The notes under the pieces were generated by a model. The model had not been told where the DNA came from, did no database searches, and saw only the letters and a list, made by a program, of their open reading frames with translations. A stretch of 8,142 nucleotides of DNA from an archaeon (GTDB lineage Archaea; Thermoproteota; Bathyarchaeia; TCS64): positions 1 through 8,142 of the forward strand of contig JAHLLU010000080.1 of NCBI GenBank assembly GCA_020444005.1, read 5' to 3'. Positions within the stretch are counted from its first letter, which is position 1; the number at the start of each line of letters is the position of its first letter. The translations under genes and the position numbers were made by a program. This document shows, in pieces, positions 1 through 6,372 of the stretch.

Positions 1-1724
1 GCGGTGATCTTGTGGTCACCTGTGACCATTACGGATCTGATGCCTGCTTGTTGCGCCATCTGTATGGCTGCTGGAACCTCTTCACGGGCTGGGTCAATCA
101 TGCCCACTAGTCCAACGAATACTAGGTCTGCCTCAACCTTGTCAACCTCAAGTGCTGTCAGATCATAGCCGTCTGGTAGCTCCTTGTAGCTCATAGCTAG
201 GACACGTAATGCGTCCTGTGCCATGTCCTGCATGGTTCTCAGGTTATCGGTCTTGTCAGCATCTGTGATATCGCGTTCGCCGCCATCCATAATCTTGATT
301 GAACGTTCTAGCAACATCTCTGGTGCTCCCTTGACGAAAGCAAGGAGTTTTCCTTCTGGTGTCTTGTGAACAGTAGTCATTCGTTTACGTGTTGAGTCGA
401 ATGGGATCTCGCTTACTCTTGGATACTGCTCGTTGAGTGCCTTGTTTCCCATTCCGGCTTTCTCGGCTGCTACTACGAACGCTCCCTCTGTGGGGTCTCC
501 GTAGCATACCCAGTTGCCGTTTTGCTGCTGGATATGTGAGTCGTTGTTCAGTGTGCCTATCCTTAGAAGCATCTCCAGTTCAGGGTCTTCCTTTGGATCA
601 ACCTTCACATCATCGATAAGGAACTCTCCTTCAGGCTGATACCCTGTTCCAGTTACCTCAACGACTTTACCTGCGGCGTATAGCCTTGTGGCGGTCATCT
701 CGTTCTTTGTGAGTGTGCCTGTCTTGTCGCTGCAGATTACAGTGGTGCTTCCAAGGGTCTCTACGCTGGCTAGGCGTCTTACGATGGCTTTCTGACGCGC
801 CATACGGCTAGTGCCTAAAGCTAATGTGATTGTGAGTACTGCTGGTAAGCCTTCGGGGATGGCCGATACAGCCAAGCTGACGCTGGTCATAAAGACCTGC
901 TCTAATGTCCTATCGTGAACGAACCAGAGTACGAAGAATACGAAGATAGTTAAGATGAGGCTGATCGTTATGAGTTGCCTGCCCATCTTGTCCATCTTCT
1001 GTGTGAGTGGCGGTGGCTCGACGTCGATTGCCTGAACCATTCCAGCGATCTTACCGAACTGGCTACTCATACCGGTATCAGTAACTACCGCGACAGCTCT
1101 ACCGTTTGTAACAACAGTTCCCATGAAGACCATGTTCTTCTGGTCTCCGATGCCTGAGTCCTCGTCAACGAGACTGATACGCTTGTTAACGGGTCTAGAC
1201 TCACCTGTGAGAGCAGCCTCGTCAACCTCTAGGTTGGCTGCCTCAATGAGCCTACAGTCTGCAGGAACCCTGCTTCCCGCCTCGAGAAGCACGATGTCTC
1301 CAGGAACAAGTTCCTTGCTGTCTATGTCCTGCTCTTTACCACCACGCATTACAAGTACGCGAGGCGAGACCATCGCCTTCAATGCTTCAACTGCTTGTTC
1401 TGCTCGGTATTCTTGGACGAATCCTAGAATCCCGTTCATCACGACGATGAGCAATATAACATACATGTCTGTCATGGCTTCTCCTTCTTGCCATGCTAGG
1501 TAGCCTGATACTGCTGCTGAGATGATTAATACGACTACGAGGAGGCTTGTGAACTGCTCCCAGAGTATGTGGTACCATTTGGTTCCCCCCTCCTCAATTA
1601 ACTCGTTGGGACCATACTCTGTGAGGCGTTTTGCGGCTTCCTCATCGGAGATACCCTCGTTGCTGGTCTCCAATGCAGCTAGGACGCCGTCAATCTCTGT
1701 TGAATGCCAATTCTTCTTTTCCAA
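1..1724 (-). CDS. P2-type cation-transporting ATPase (Ca2+-pump-like), N-terminal part, cut by window edge
   Basis: ATP-driven membrane pump that moves a cation, probably Ca2+ or a related ion, across the cytoplasmic membrane. The visible 574 codons show an N-terminal cation-ATPase domain, two membrane helices (about residues 50-105), the actuator domain with TGES at 173-176, two further helices with AIPEGLPA in M4, and the phosphorylation motif DKTGTLT with Asp333. The nucleotide-binding domain has GDPTEGA and KGAPE, and the start of the hinge (MVTGDHK) lies at the window edge. The family is usually near 900 residues, so helices M5-M10 are missing and the ion cannot be fixed; the Glu in M4 PEGLP agrees with P2A calcium pumps. 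The start is TTG at 1724-1722, the only start codon before an in-frame TAA three bases upstream. A GGTG ribosome-binding site lies 6 bases before it. Very sure of the family, moderately sure of the ion class. Confidence 0.95.
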   Translation of the reverse strand, partial: MEKKNWHSTEIDGVLAALETSNEGISDEEAAKRLTEYGPNELIEEGGTKWYHILWEQFTSLLVVVLIISAAVSGYLAWQEGEAMTDMYVILLIVVMNGILGFVQEYRAEQAVEALKAMVSPRVLVMRGGKEQDIDSKELVPGDIVLLEAGSRVPADCRLIEAANLEVDEAALTGESRPVNKRISLVDEDSGIGDQKNMVFMGTVVTNGRAVAVVTDTGMSSQFGKIAGMVQAIDVEPPPLTQKMDKMGRQLITISLILTIFVFFVLWFVHDRTLEQVFMTSVSLAVSAIPEGLPAVLTITLALGTSRMARQKAIVRRLASVETLGSTTVICSDKTGTLTKNEMTATRLYAAGKVVEVTGTGYQPEGEFLIDDVKVDPKEDPELEMLLRIGTLNNDSHIQQQNGNWVCYGDPTEGAFVVAAEKAGMGNKALNEQYPRVSEIPFDSTRKRMTTVHKTPEGKLLAFVKGAPEMLLERSIKIMDGGERDITDADKTDNLRTMQDMAQDALRVLAMSYKELPDGYDLTALEVDKVEADLVFVGLVGMIDPAREEVPAAIQMAQQAGIRSVMVTGDHKIT

Positions 1725-1727
1725 GGT

Positions 1728-1736
1728 TTACACCAT
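1728..1736 (-). other. Two-codon minigene ATG-GTG-TAA just before the ATPase start
   Basis: Reading the minus strand, ATG GTG TAA ACC TTG runs in one frame, so a Met-Val-stop mini-ORF ends three bases before the TTG start of the ATPase. The GGTG inside it also serves as the likely ribosome-binding site of the ATPase. It could be a regulatory upstream ORF or a chance product of a TTG start near an ATG. A base error in the TAA would instead make the ATG the true start. Confidence 0.4.
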
Positions 1737-1776
1737 TTAACCTTTAGGCGATGCTGGTGCCTATTTCCTCAATGGG

Positions 1777-1797
1777 AATACTTTATCGCTTAAAACT
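1777..1797 (-). promoter_or_regulatory. Candidate promoter of the P-type ATPase
   Basis: On the minus strand the AT-rich stretch GTTTTAAGCGATAAAGTATT holds two overlapping TATA-like candidates (TTTTAAGC and ATAAAGTA). Either would put transcription start about 30-45 bases before the TTG start. The 115-base gap after the PIN gene, and a possible terminator there, suggest the ATPase has its own promoter. Which TATA is used cannot be told by eye. Confidence 0.35.
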
Positions 1798-1825
1798 TCT
1801 ACGTATTTTTTTAACTGGAAACAGG

Positions 1826-1849
1826 TGAAAACGATGGATTCATCCATCG
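1826..1849 (-). terminator. Hairpin plus T-run overlapping the PIN stop codon
   Basis: On the minus strand CGATGGA TGAA TCCATCG forms a perfect 7-base-pair stem with a four-base loop, followed directly by TTTTC. The loop contains the TGA stop codon of the PIN gene. It looks like a compact terminator for the aIF2 gamma-PIN unit. Archaeal termination mainly needs the T-run, so the hairpin may instead protect the mRNA 3' end or be chance. Confidence 0.4.
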
Positions 1850-2235
1850 AGAACAAGGTATCTTCTCTGTCTCAGATAAACTACCTTTACTCCATATGCT
1901 CGGGCTTTCTGCCGGAGCTCAGAGTCACTGGTGCCGATAATCAAATCATGTTCTATTGCAAGGTCAATGAGGGATTCATCAACTAGCCCAGTTGAGTCAT
2001 CCTCAATTACAGTGCAGAGTTCAGCCATCTTCAACGCAAACAATAACTCCTTCTCGAAGCTGGGCTTTGCTGTTTTTTTGAGTAGCTTGATCTCGTCAAT
2101 TACTCTTGTGGAGACATAGAACTCTGTGATATCGTTTATGGCATCATCTGTTTCGTTAAATACGTCAACCCCAAAACGTAGGGGGATTAATAGAAAATTT
2201 GTGTCACAGAGAATCTTGGATGGCAACTTAGCCAC
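1840..2235 (-). CDS. PIN-domain protein, archaeal Fcf1/Utp24-like, paired with aIF2 gamma
   Basis: A 131-residue protein consisting of one PIN domain, the metal-dependent ribonuclease fold. The expected acidic residues are present: Asp11 in CDTNFLL, Glu48 in the VIDEIK segment, Asp86 (with Asp91 nearby) and Asp104 in GTSDSEL. The basic C-terminus LRQRRYLVLDG is typical of the archaeal group related to eukaryotic Fcf1/Utp24, which cuts pre-rRNA; a VapC toxin is less likely because no antitoxin gene precedes it. The start is GTG at 2235-2233 and overlaps the end of aIF2 gamma by 8 bases (GTGGCTAA), so translation is probably coupled. From family knowledge, a PIN gene next to aIF2 gamma recurs in archaeal genomes, suggesting a shared role in ribosome production and translation. 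An intact active site is seen; the substrate is inferred. Confidence 0.88.
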   Translation of the reverse strand: MAKLPSKILCDTNFLLIPLRFGVDVFNETDDAINDITEFYVSTRVIDEIKLLKKTAKPSFEKELLFALKMAELCTVIEDDSTGLVDESLIDLAIEHDLIIGTSDSELRQKARAYGVKVVYLRQRRYLVLDG

Positions 2236-3466
2236 TTACTGTTCCGACGCCGATTAAACGCCATCTTCCACCAATACGCCTGCTGAGAGCTACCCTGTCT
2301 CCGGGCAGTGCACATACTGGGATGGACAACTGCATCTCAACGGTCTTCTTGCTGACATCAGATACCTCACCCATGGTCTTGGCGGTGCCAACGTTAAGCA
2401 ACAGTTTCTCGCCCTTCGCGATCTGTGCAACCTTTTCCTCGGTCATGCTACCGACAACCTTGTCGAATAACCTGTACTCTAACACCATGCTTTCCAGTAC
2501 TGGGGGTAGTGTTCCGGGTTTTCCTGCTAGGCTTCCTACTAAGCCATCTGATTTGGTTAGGCTGGGGTCTAGCATTGTTCCTATTCCTGCGAGCCCACCG
2601 GGTATAGCTTCTTCTACCTGTGTGTTTCCTACGTGTAGGCTTGTGATGGTGGTGTACATCTCACGCATCTTGACCCTGTTCTTCTGGCGCTGTGGTAATC
2701 CGGGTCTTATCTCGATCTCGTCTTCCAGATGGAAGCTTCCCTGTGTAATGCTTCCACCGATGACTCCACCAACCATATCCTCTATGGCAGTTCCGGGTTT
2801 GTTTACGTCAAAGCTTCTAACAATATACATTCTCGGGGGGAGATCTGGGTCTCGCTCAGGAGTTGGTAGATATTCCTGCATTGCCTGTACCAATAGGTCT
2901 ATGTTGATTATCTGCTGGGCTGATACTGGGATGATTGGAGCGTTCTCCGCGATACTTCCCTTTAGGAAGCTTTTGATCTCCTTGTAGCTCTCCTCTGCTC
3001 GCTCAATACTCACAAGATCAATCTTGTTCTGTACTACAATGAGGTTCTTGAGTCCAACTGCTTCAATTGCCGCAAGATGTTCTCTTGTCTGGGGCTGTGG
3101 ACAGGTCTCGTTTGCAGCGATGACCAGAATAGCTCCATCCATTACGGCTGCACCGCTAAGCATTGTCGCCATCAGTATCTCGTGCCCCGGGGCATCAACA
3201 AAGCTCAGTGTACGCTGTAGCTCCGCTTCGCCTCCACAGTTACTGCATATCTCAGAGGTACAGTAACACTCTGGCTCAGGGCAGTTAGGACACTTGTATA
3301 TTGCCGCATCCGCATAACCTAGTTTGATTGTGATTCCTCGTTTGAGCTCCTCGCTGTGGCGGCTCGCCCATTCCCCTGTCATAGCTTGAACTAAAGTTGT
3401 CTTTCCGTGGTCTACGTGCCCGATGGTTCCTATGTTGATTTCCGGTGGTCTTGGTAGTTTTGCGAT
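2228..3466 (-). CDS. eif2g: Translation initiation factor aIF2 subunit gamma, with apparent ATC start codon
   Basis: GTPase subunit of the heterotrimeric factor that carries initiator Met-tRNA to the small ribosomal subunit. At 412 residues it has the usual family length. Visible elements are P-loop GHVDHGKTT (16-24), switch I RGITIKLG (43-50), a zinc knuckle with Cys59, Cys62, Cys74 and Cys77, DAPGH (91-95), NKID (147-150) and SAQ (182-184). Domain II begins near RSFDVNKPGT and domain III ends with GGRWRLIGVG. The first ATG (3382) lies after the P-loop and cannot be the start. Upstream, the frame stays open to TAA at 3484-3482 without ATG, GTG or TTG. ATC at 3466-3464 sits 7 bases after AGGGGAG and gives MAKLPRPPEINIG, as expected for the family, so I chose it. 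A sequence error turning ATG into ATC is the main alternative. It overlaps the PIN gene downstream. Confidence 0.93.
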   Translation of the reverse strand: MAKLPRPPEINIGTIGHVDHGKTTLVQAMTGEWASRHSEELKRGITIKLGYADAAIYKCPNCPEPECYCTSEICSNCGGEAELQRTLSFVDAPGHEILMATMLSGAAVMDGAILVIAANETCPQPQTREHLAAIEAVGLKNLIVVQNKIDLVSIERAEESYKEIKSFLKGSIAENAPIIPVSAQQIINIDLLVQAMQEYLPTPERDPDLPPRMYIVRSFDVNKPGTAIEDMVGGVIGGSITQGSFHLEDEIEIRPGLPQRQKNRVKMREMYTTITSLHVGNTQVEEAIPGGLAGIGTMLDPSLTKSDGLVGSLAGKPGTLPPVLESMVLEYRLFDKVVGSMTEEKVAQIAKGEKLLLNVGTAKTMGEVSDVSKKTVEMQLSIPVCALPGDRVALSRRIGGRWRLIGVGTVSG

Positions 3467-3473
3467 GGCGTAT

Positions 3474-3480
3474 CTCCCCT
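3474..3480 (-). promoter_or_regulatory. Ribosome-binding site that sets the aIF2 gamma start
   Basis: The minus strand reads AGGGGAG, 7 bases before the ATC codon at 3466-3464. No other codon in the open stretch is as well placed. This strong site is the main sequence evidence for non-canonical initiation here rather than at the internal ATG. Confidence 0.7.
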
Positions 3481-3507
3481 GTTAGTGTTTATGAAGCTGA
3501 ACCTTTC

Positions 3508-3520
3508 CTTAAATACATAT
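3508..3520 (-). promoter_or_regulatory. TATA box of the aIF2 gamma-PIN unit
   Basis: On the minus strand ATATGTATTTAAGG is a good archaeal TATA element. Transcription would start about 25 bases downstream, near 3485-3488, leaving a leader of roughly 20 bases that carries the ribosome-binding site. It lies back to back with the promoter of the sat unit. Confidence 0.6.
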
Positions 3521-3538
3521 CTCTGGGCTAACTGATGC

Positions 3539-3567
3539 TATTGGGAGTATATTGGTAGGGTTGGTAA
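3539..3567 (+). repeat. Short direct repeats upstream of the sat-unit TATA box
   Basis: TATTGGGAG (3539-3547) and TATTGGTAG (3550-3558) lie 11 bases apart, one helical turn, and TTGGTA recurs at 3561-3566. They sit just before the TATA-like sequence at 3572-3579, and between the two divergent promoters. This is where a transcription factor would bind, but the copies are short and chance is possible. Confidence 0.4.
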
Positions 3568-3570
3568 AGA

Positions 3571-3580
3571 GTTATATCTA
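3571..3580 (+). promoter_or_regulatory. TATA box of the RHH-sat unit
   Basis: GTTATATCTA is a TATA-like element about 26 bases before 3601, predicting transcription start near 3600 and a leader of about 14 bases. That leader contains the GGTG ribosome-binding site at 3605-3608, which matches the usual short archaeal leader. Confidence 0.6.
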
Positions 3581-3604
3581 AAACCCCGTTGAATATGGTA
3601 TCAA

Positions 3605-3608
3605 GGTG
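3605..3608 (+). promoter_or_regulatory. Ribosome-binding site deciding the start of the small RHH gene
   Basis: GGTG lies 6 bases before the ATG at 3615. The GTG inside it (3606) is an in-frame possible start, but using it would destroy this site and leave nothing similar upstream, so the ATG is preferred. Confidence 0.65.
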
Positions 3609-3614
3609 AAAAAG

Positions 3615-3818
3615 ATGGGCGACGAAAAAGTTGCAATAGAAATAAGCAAAGAACTCGTAGACAAGGTAGCCGAGAAAATCGAAGGCACCAGCATCGCCAC
3701 AGTAGAAGAATACATAGAGCTTCTACTAGAGAACGAGTTCCCCGAAGAAACAGAATACACCGCAGAGGAAGAGGAACTCATACGTGAGCGACTCAGGCGA
3801 CTAGGATACATCGAGTGA
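3615..3818 (+). CDS. Small ribbon-helix-helix-like protein coupled to ATP sulfurylase
   Basis: A 67-residue, strongly acidic protein. Its first 42 residues fit a ribbon-helix-helix (CopG-like) fold: a short strand VAIEIS (6-11), helix one (12-22), a GTS turn (24-26), and helix two with TVEEYIELLL (29-38). The rest is a Glu-rich linker (43-54) and the tail [11 protein letters not shown] (57-67). From memory, similar Glu-rich tails ending in a leucine-glycine-tyrosine motif end many archaeal and bacterial sulfatase and phosphodiesterase-like proteins, so the tail may be a shared docking element. The stop codon overlaps a GTG start of sat by 4 bases, so the two are probably made together. It may be a DNA-binding regulator of its own operon, a Sat partner, or an antitoxin-like protein; no toxin gene is adjacent. 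Gene reality is well supported, function is inferred. Confidence 0.82.
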   Translation: MGDEKVAIEISKELVDKVAEKIEGTSIATVEEYIELLLENEFPEETEYTAEEEELIRERLRRLGYIE

Positions 3819-4969
3819 CTCCTATGCCTAGACCACACGGTGGAAAACTAATAAACAAACTCACAAGAGCAGCCCTCATCGACAACAGGATCGAGGAAGC
3901 AAAAGAACTACCAACGGTAGATGTGAGCACTGAGCTGCGGATCGACTTGGAGAACATCGCAGTCGGACTCTACAGCCCCCTAAAAGGACCTCTGACTAAG
4001 AACGATTTTGACTCAGTTGTAAACAAGGGCAGATTATCCAATGACGTGCCTTGGACTATCCCGATTCTAATTGATGTCAGTGAGAAGGACTCTGAGAAAT
4101 TCAAGGAAGGCGACACAATCACAATCAGCAGCAACAGCGAAAACTTCGCCATACTAAAAGTCGAAGAAAAGTACAGCTGGGACAAGGAGACCTACTGCCA
4201 AAATGTCTACAAGACCAACGACGCTGAGCACCCCGGAGTTCAGAAGACAGCCGGTATGAACCCGGTACTAGTAGGTGGAGAACTTGAACTATTCAATGAG
4301 ACCCCCGGAGTCTTCCCCCAGTACAGGCTCAAGCCCGAGGAGACAAGGTTCCTCTTCAAAGAGAAAAGCTGGAGAACAGTTGCGGGTTTCCAGACAAGGA
4401 ATGCTCCGCATATTGGTCACGAGTATGTGCAGAAGACTGCGTTGAGCTTTGTTGACGGCTTGTTCATCAACCCGTTGATCGGTAAGAAGAAGGTAGGCGA
4501 CTTCACGGACATCGTTATTCTTGAGAGCTATGAAGCTTTGATCAAGAACTATTTCCTGAAGAACGCGGCGATACTGGTTACACTGGAGATGGAGATGCGG
4601 TACGCTGGACCGAAAGAAGCGATACACCATGCTATCGTCAGAAAGAACTATGGGTGCAGCCACTTCATCGTAGGCAGAGACCATGCAGGAGTAGGCAGCT
4701 ACTATGGACCTTTTGAGGCACAGGAGATATTCGAGGACTATCCTGATCTGGGAATTGCACCAATATTCTTCAGAAACTTCTTCCACTGCAACAAGTGCGG
4801 TGGACCCCAAAACGACAAGATATGTCCACACGGAGAAGAAGACAGAGTCAACTACAAGGGTAGAGTGATGCGTCAGCTATTGTCAGAGGGTAAGTATCCT
4901 GATGAGACTCAGATGCGTCCAGAGGTAACAGAGGCTATCTTGAAGCACAAGCAGCCTTTCGTCGAGTAA
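3815..4969 (+). CDS. sat: ATP sulfurylase (sulfate adenylyltransferase)
   Basis: Cytoplasmic enzyme that joins sulfate and ATP to adenosine 5'-phosphosulfate and pyrophosphate (EC 2.7.7.4), the entry step of sulfate use; it can run backwards in sulfur oxidisers. The 384 residues start with the family signature PRPHGGKL. They carry the active-site motif [11 protein letters not shown] (193-203), GRDHAGVG (287-294), and a zinc-type cluster Cys325, Cys328, Cys337 and His339 comparable to that of thermophilic bacterial enzymes. No APS-kinase domain is fused. GTG at 3815 overlaps the upstream stop; ATG at 3824 is a possible start that would remove three residues. No APS kinase or APS reductase gene is in the window, so assimilation and dissimilation cannot be told apart. 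Third-position base use changes abruptly in codons about 189-275. A T-rich stretch follows the stop. Confidence 0.96.
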   Translation: MTPMPRPHGGKLINKLTRAALIDNRIEEAKELPTVDVSTELRIDLENIAVGLYSPLKGPLTKNDFDSVVNKGRLSNDVPWTIPILIDVSEKDSEKFKEGDTITISSNSENFAILKVEEKYSWDKETYCQNVYKTNDAEHPGVQKTAGMNPVLVGGELELFNETPGVFPQYRLKPEETRFLFKEKSWRTVAGFQTRNAPHIGHEYVQKTALSFVDGLFINPLIGKKKVGDFTDIVILESYEALIKNYFLKNAAILVTLEMEMRYAGPKEAIHHAIVRKNYGCSHFIVGRDHAGVGSYYGPFEAQEIFEDYPDLGIAPIFFRNFFHCNKCGGPQNDKICPHGEEDRVNYKGRVMRQLLSEGKYPDETQMRPEVTEAILKHKQPFVE

Positions 4970-4970
4970 C

Positions 4971-4987
4971 CCTCTCTTCTTTTTTCA
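4971..4987 (+). terminator. T-rich terminator after sat
   Basis: Directly after the sat stop, CCTCTCTTCTTTTTTCA ends in a run of six T (4980-4985). Such pyrimidine/T-rich stretches without a hairpin are the usual archaeal termination signal. The parvulin promoter follows within 10 bases, which fits an end of transcription here. Confidence 0.6.
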
Positions 4988-4992
4988 TTACA

Positions 4993-5004
4993 CTTTTAAC
5001 ATAT
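4993..5004 (+). promoter_or_regulatory. TATA box of the parvulin gene
   Basis: CTTTTAACATAT is a TATA-like element centred about 24 bases before the ATG at 5022. Transcription would therefore begin at or within a few bases of the start codon, giving a leaderless mRNA. No ribosome-binding site is visible before this ATG, in agreement. Confidence 0.6.
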
Positions 5005-5021
5005 CAATCAGTGAAATCTGT

Positions 5022-5300
5022 ATGGCATCAAAGATAACAGCGAGTCATATTCTCGTAGAGAAACAAAGCCAAGCACTAAAACTACTTGAAGAGCTGAAAG
5101 GCGGAGCAAATTTTGAGGACTTGGCTAAGAAACACAGCACATGTCCATCAGGTAAGCGTGGAGGTAATCTCGGTGCTTTTGGTAGAGGACAGATGGTCAA
5201 GCCTTTTGAGAAAGCTGCTTTTGACCTAAATGTCGGTGAGACCACCAAAGAGCCTGTGAAGACCCAGTTTGGTTACCACATCATCAAGAGGACAAAGTAA
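5022..5300 (+). CDS. Single-domain parvulin-type peptidyl-prolyl isomerase
   Basis: Enzyme that speeds cis-trans isomerisation of peptide bonds before proline (EC 5.2.1.8). The 92 residues are one complete parvulin domain with no signal peptide or extra domain. Active-site landmarks are His9 in ASHILV, Cys41 in [13 protein letters not shown] (36-48), the [14 protein letters not shown] segment (54-67) with Met58 and Phe62, and His86 in QFGYHIIK. Length and motifs closely resemble E. coli Par10 and the free-standing parvulins of ammonia-oxidising archaea (the NmPin/CsPinA type). Only some archaeal lineages are known to carry this family, so the gene is informative for lineage or for past transfer from bacteria. 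It has its own leaderless-type promoter after sat, and its last 17 bases overlap the end of the convergent radical SAM gene. Confidence 0.95.
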   Translation: MASKITASHILVEKQSQALKLLEELKGGANFEDLAKKHSTCPSGKRGGNLGAFGRGQMVKPFEKAAFDLNVGETTKEPVKTQFGYHIIKRTK

Positions 5301-6306
5301 CCGCCCACAAAAAGGCATCAAACAGCCTCTTTCTATCTTTTATCAAATCCCTATAGACCTCGCACTCCAGCCAGCATGTTGGGCAATCGAGGTTTTGTAT
5401 TATTTCACGAGCCTCCCATGCACTCGGTGAAGCCAATATATCTTCTAGACTATTCTGGTAGATGTTTCCAAGTTTCTGGTTCATAATTAGACAGGGATAG
5501 ACATCACCAACGGTATCGATGTATACTGATTCACTTGCAGCTGAGCATTTGAGGGTCCTTTGGCCTTTGATGAATTCCTTGGCGCCCTTGATGTAGGCTA
5601 GGTTTGTAACTGATTTAATGACACCTTTTTCTCGTTTGAGGTTAATCGCAACATAGTCAAGATAGGGGAGAATCTGGTCAGGTTGTAACATATCCTGCTG
5701 ATCTGTGTTCTGGTAGTAATGTTCGCTGAAATTTATGGGCCTAAAGCTGAAATCGGTGCCGAGTCTGTACCCGATTTTCTGCACAATAGGGGCATAAACA
5801 TAGTTCTCGCCGGTGAGAGTGAAACCAGTTGTAAGCCCGAATCCATGTTCCTTTTTCAAACCGCTAAGATTCTTGATAGTTTGAACAGCTTTCCTAAAAC
5901 CTCCATCTACGCCTCGTTGGGCATCATTCATCTCTGCGTCCCCATCGAGAGAAACCGTGATCCCAAGCTTCGAACCAGTTATCTTGTTTAATATTAATCG
6001 TGTTGATTCATGTATCTCGTCTGGGAGCAGTCCATTTGTGGGAATCCATATCATGGCCCCCGGGACCGCGTGATGCACGATTTCAACAATATCTGGTAGA
6101 TCTTTTCTGAGGAAGGGTTCTCCGCCTGTCAACTGGATGAATCTTAGGTCTCGCAGACTCTTTTTGTTCTCATTGAAAAATTTCTCTATTTGTTCTAATT
6201 GAGGCTCCGGTCTTGGCTCTGTCTTCCATATGTTGCACATTTTGCATCTGCCGTTGCATTTATCTGTAATTGAAAAGTTGGATAAGGCTCTGAGACGCGT
6301 ATTCAT
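5284..6306 (-). CDS. Radical SAM protein with Cys-rich SPASM/twitch-like C-terminus
   Basis: A 340-residue cytoplasmic enzyme using a 4Fe-4S cluster and S-adenosylmethionine for radical chemistry. The cluster motif is Cys17, Cys21 and Cys24 ([11 protein letters not shown]), followed by LTGGEPF (59-65) and a TIM-barrel core including GITVSLDG. The C-terminal third has five further cysteines: Cys254 and Cys272 flanking a [12 protein letters not shown] segment, then Cys308, Cys311 and Cys315 (CPTCWLEC). This is the pattern of a SPASM or twitch auxiliary iron-sulfur cluster. Such proteins modify peptides or proteins, but no precursor peptide gene is seen nearby, so the substrate is unknown. The ATG start at 6306 has GGAG 6 bases upstream. 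It is divergent from the VOC gene and overlaps the parvulin gene tail-to-tail. Confidence 0.92.
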   Translation of the reverse strand: MNTRLRALSNFSITDKCNGRCKMCNIWKTEPRPEPQLEQIEKFFNENKKSLRDLRFIQLTGGEPFLRKDLPDIVEIVHHAVPGAMIWIPTNGLLPDEIHESTRLILNKITGSKLGITVSLDGDAEMNDAQRGVDGGFRKAVQTIKNLSGLKKEHGFGLTTGFTLTGENYVYAPIVQKIGYRLGTDFSFRPINFSEHYYQNTDQQDMLQPDQILPYLDYVAINLKREKGVIKSVTNLAYIKGAKEFIKGQRTLKCSAASESVYIDTVGDVYPCLIMNQKLGNIYQNSLEDILASPSAWEAREIIQNLDCPTCWLECEVYRDLIKDRKRLFDAFLWAVTLSS

Positions 6307-6372
6307 TAGAATCTCCTAAAACTAATATATAGTAGTCGTTAAGGTTTTAGGGTTTACGACTCATTGAATAGT
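6307..6372. promoter_or_regulatory. Divergent promoter region of the radical SAM and VOC genes
   Basis: Only 66 bases separate the two starts. The near-palindromic ACTAATATATAGT (about 6320-6332) can act as a TATA element in the plus direction, placing a transcript start near 6350. On the minus strand AAAACCTTAACG (about 6338-6349) could serve the radical SAM gene, leaving a short leader with GGAG at 6313-6316. The two genes may be co-regulated; exact assignment of the boxes is uncertain. Confidence 0.45.

Noticed and set aside
1123..1503. 126-codon open frame on the plus strand inside the P-type ATPase
   Set aside because: Serine/threonine-rich antisense shadow of the conserved ATPase actuator domain.
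2322..2987. 221-codon open frame on the plus strand inside aIF2 gamma
   Set aside because: It lies wholly opposite a conserved gene, its product is serine/proline-rich with no recognisable domain, and it arises from the codon bias of the real gene.
3380..3382. ATG at 3382 as the start of aIF2 gamma
   Set aside because: It would remove the P-loop GHVDHGKTT, which is encoded in the same frame just upstream and is essential for GTP binding.
3606..3608. GTG at 3606 as start of the small RHH gene
   Set aside because: This GTG is part of the GGTG ribosome-binding site for the ATG at 3615; no other binding site precedes it.
4289..4831. 180-codon open frame on the minus strand inside sat
   Set aside because: It lies opposite the conserved ATP sulfurylase motifs and shows no domain or ribosome-binding site of its own.
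6364..6366. TTG at 6364 as start of the VOC gene
   Set aside because: It adds three residues outside the conserved fold, and a standard ATG follows at 6373; neither start has a better ribosome-binding site.
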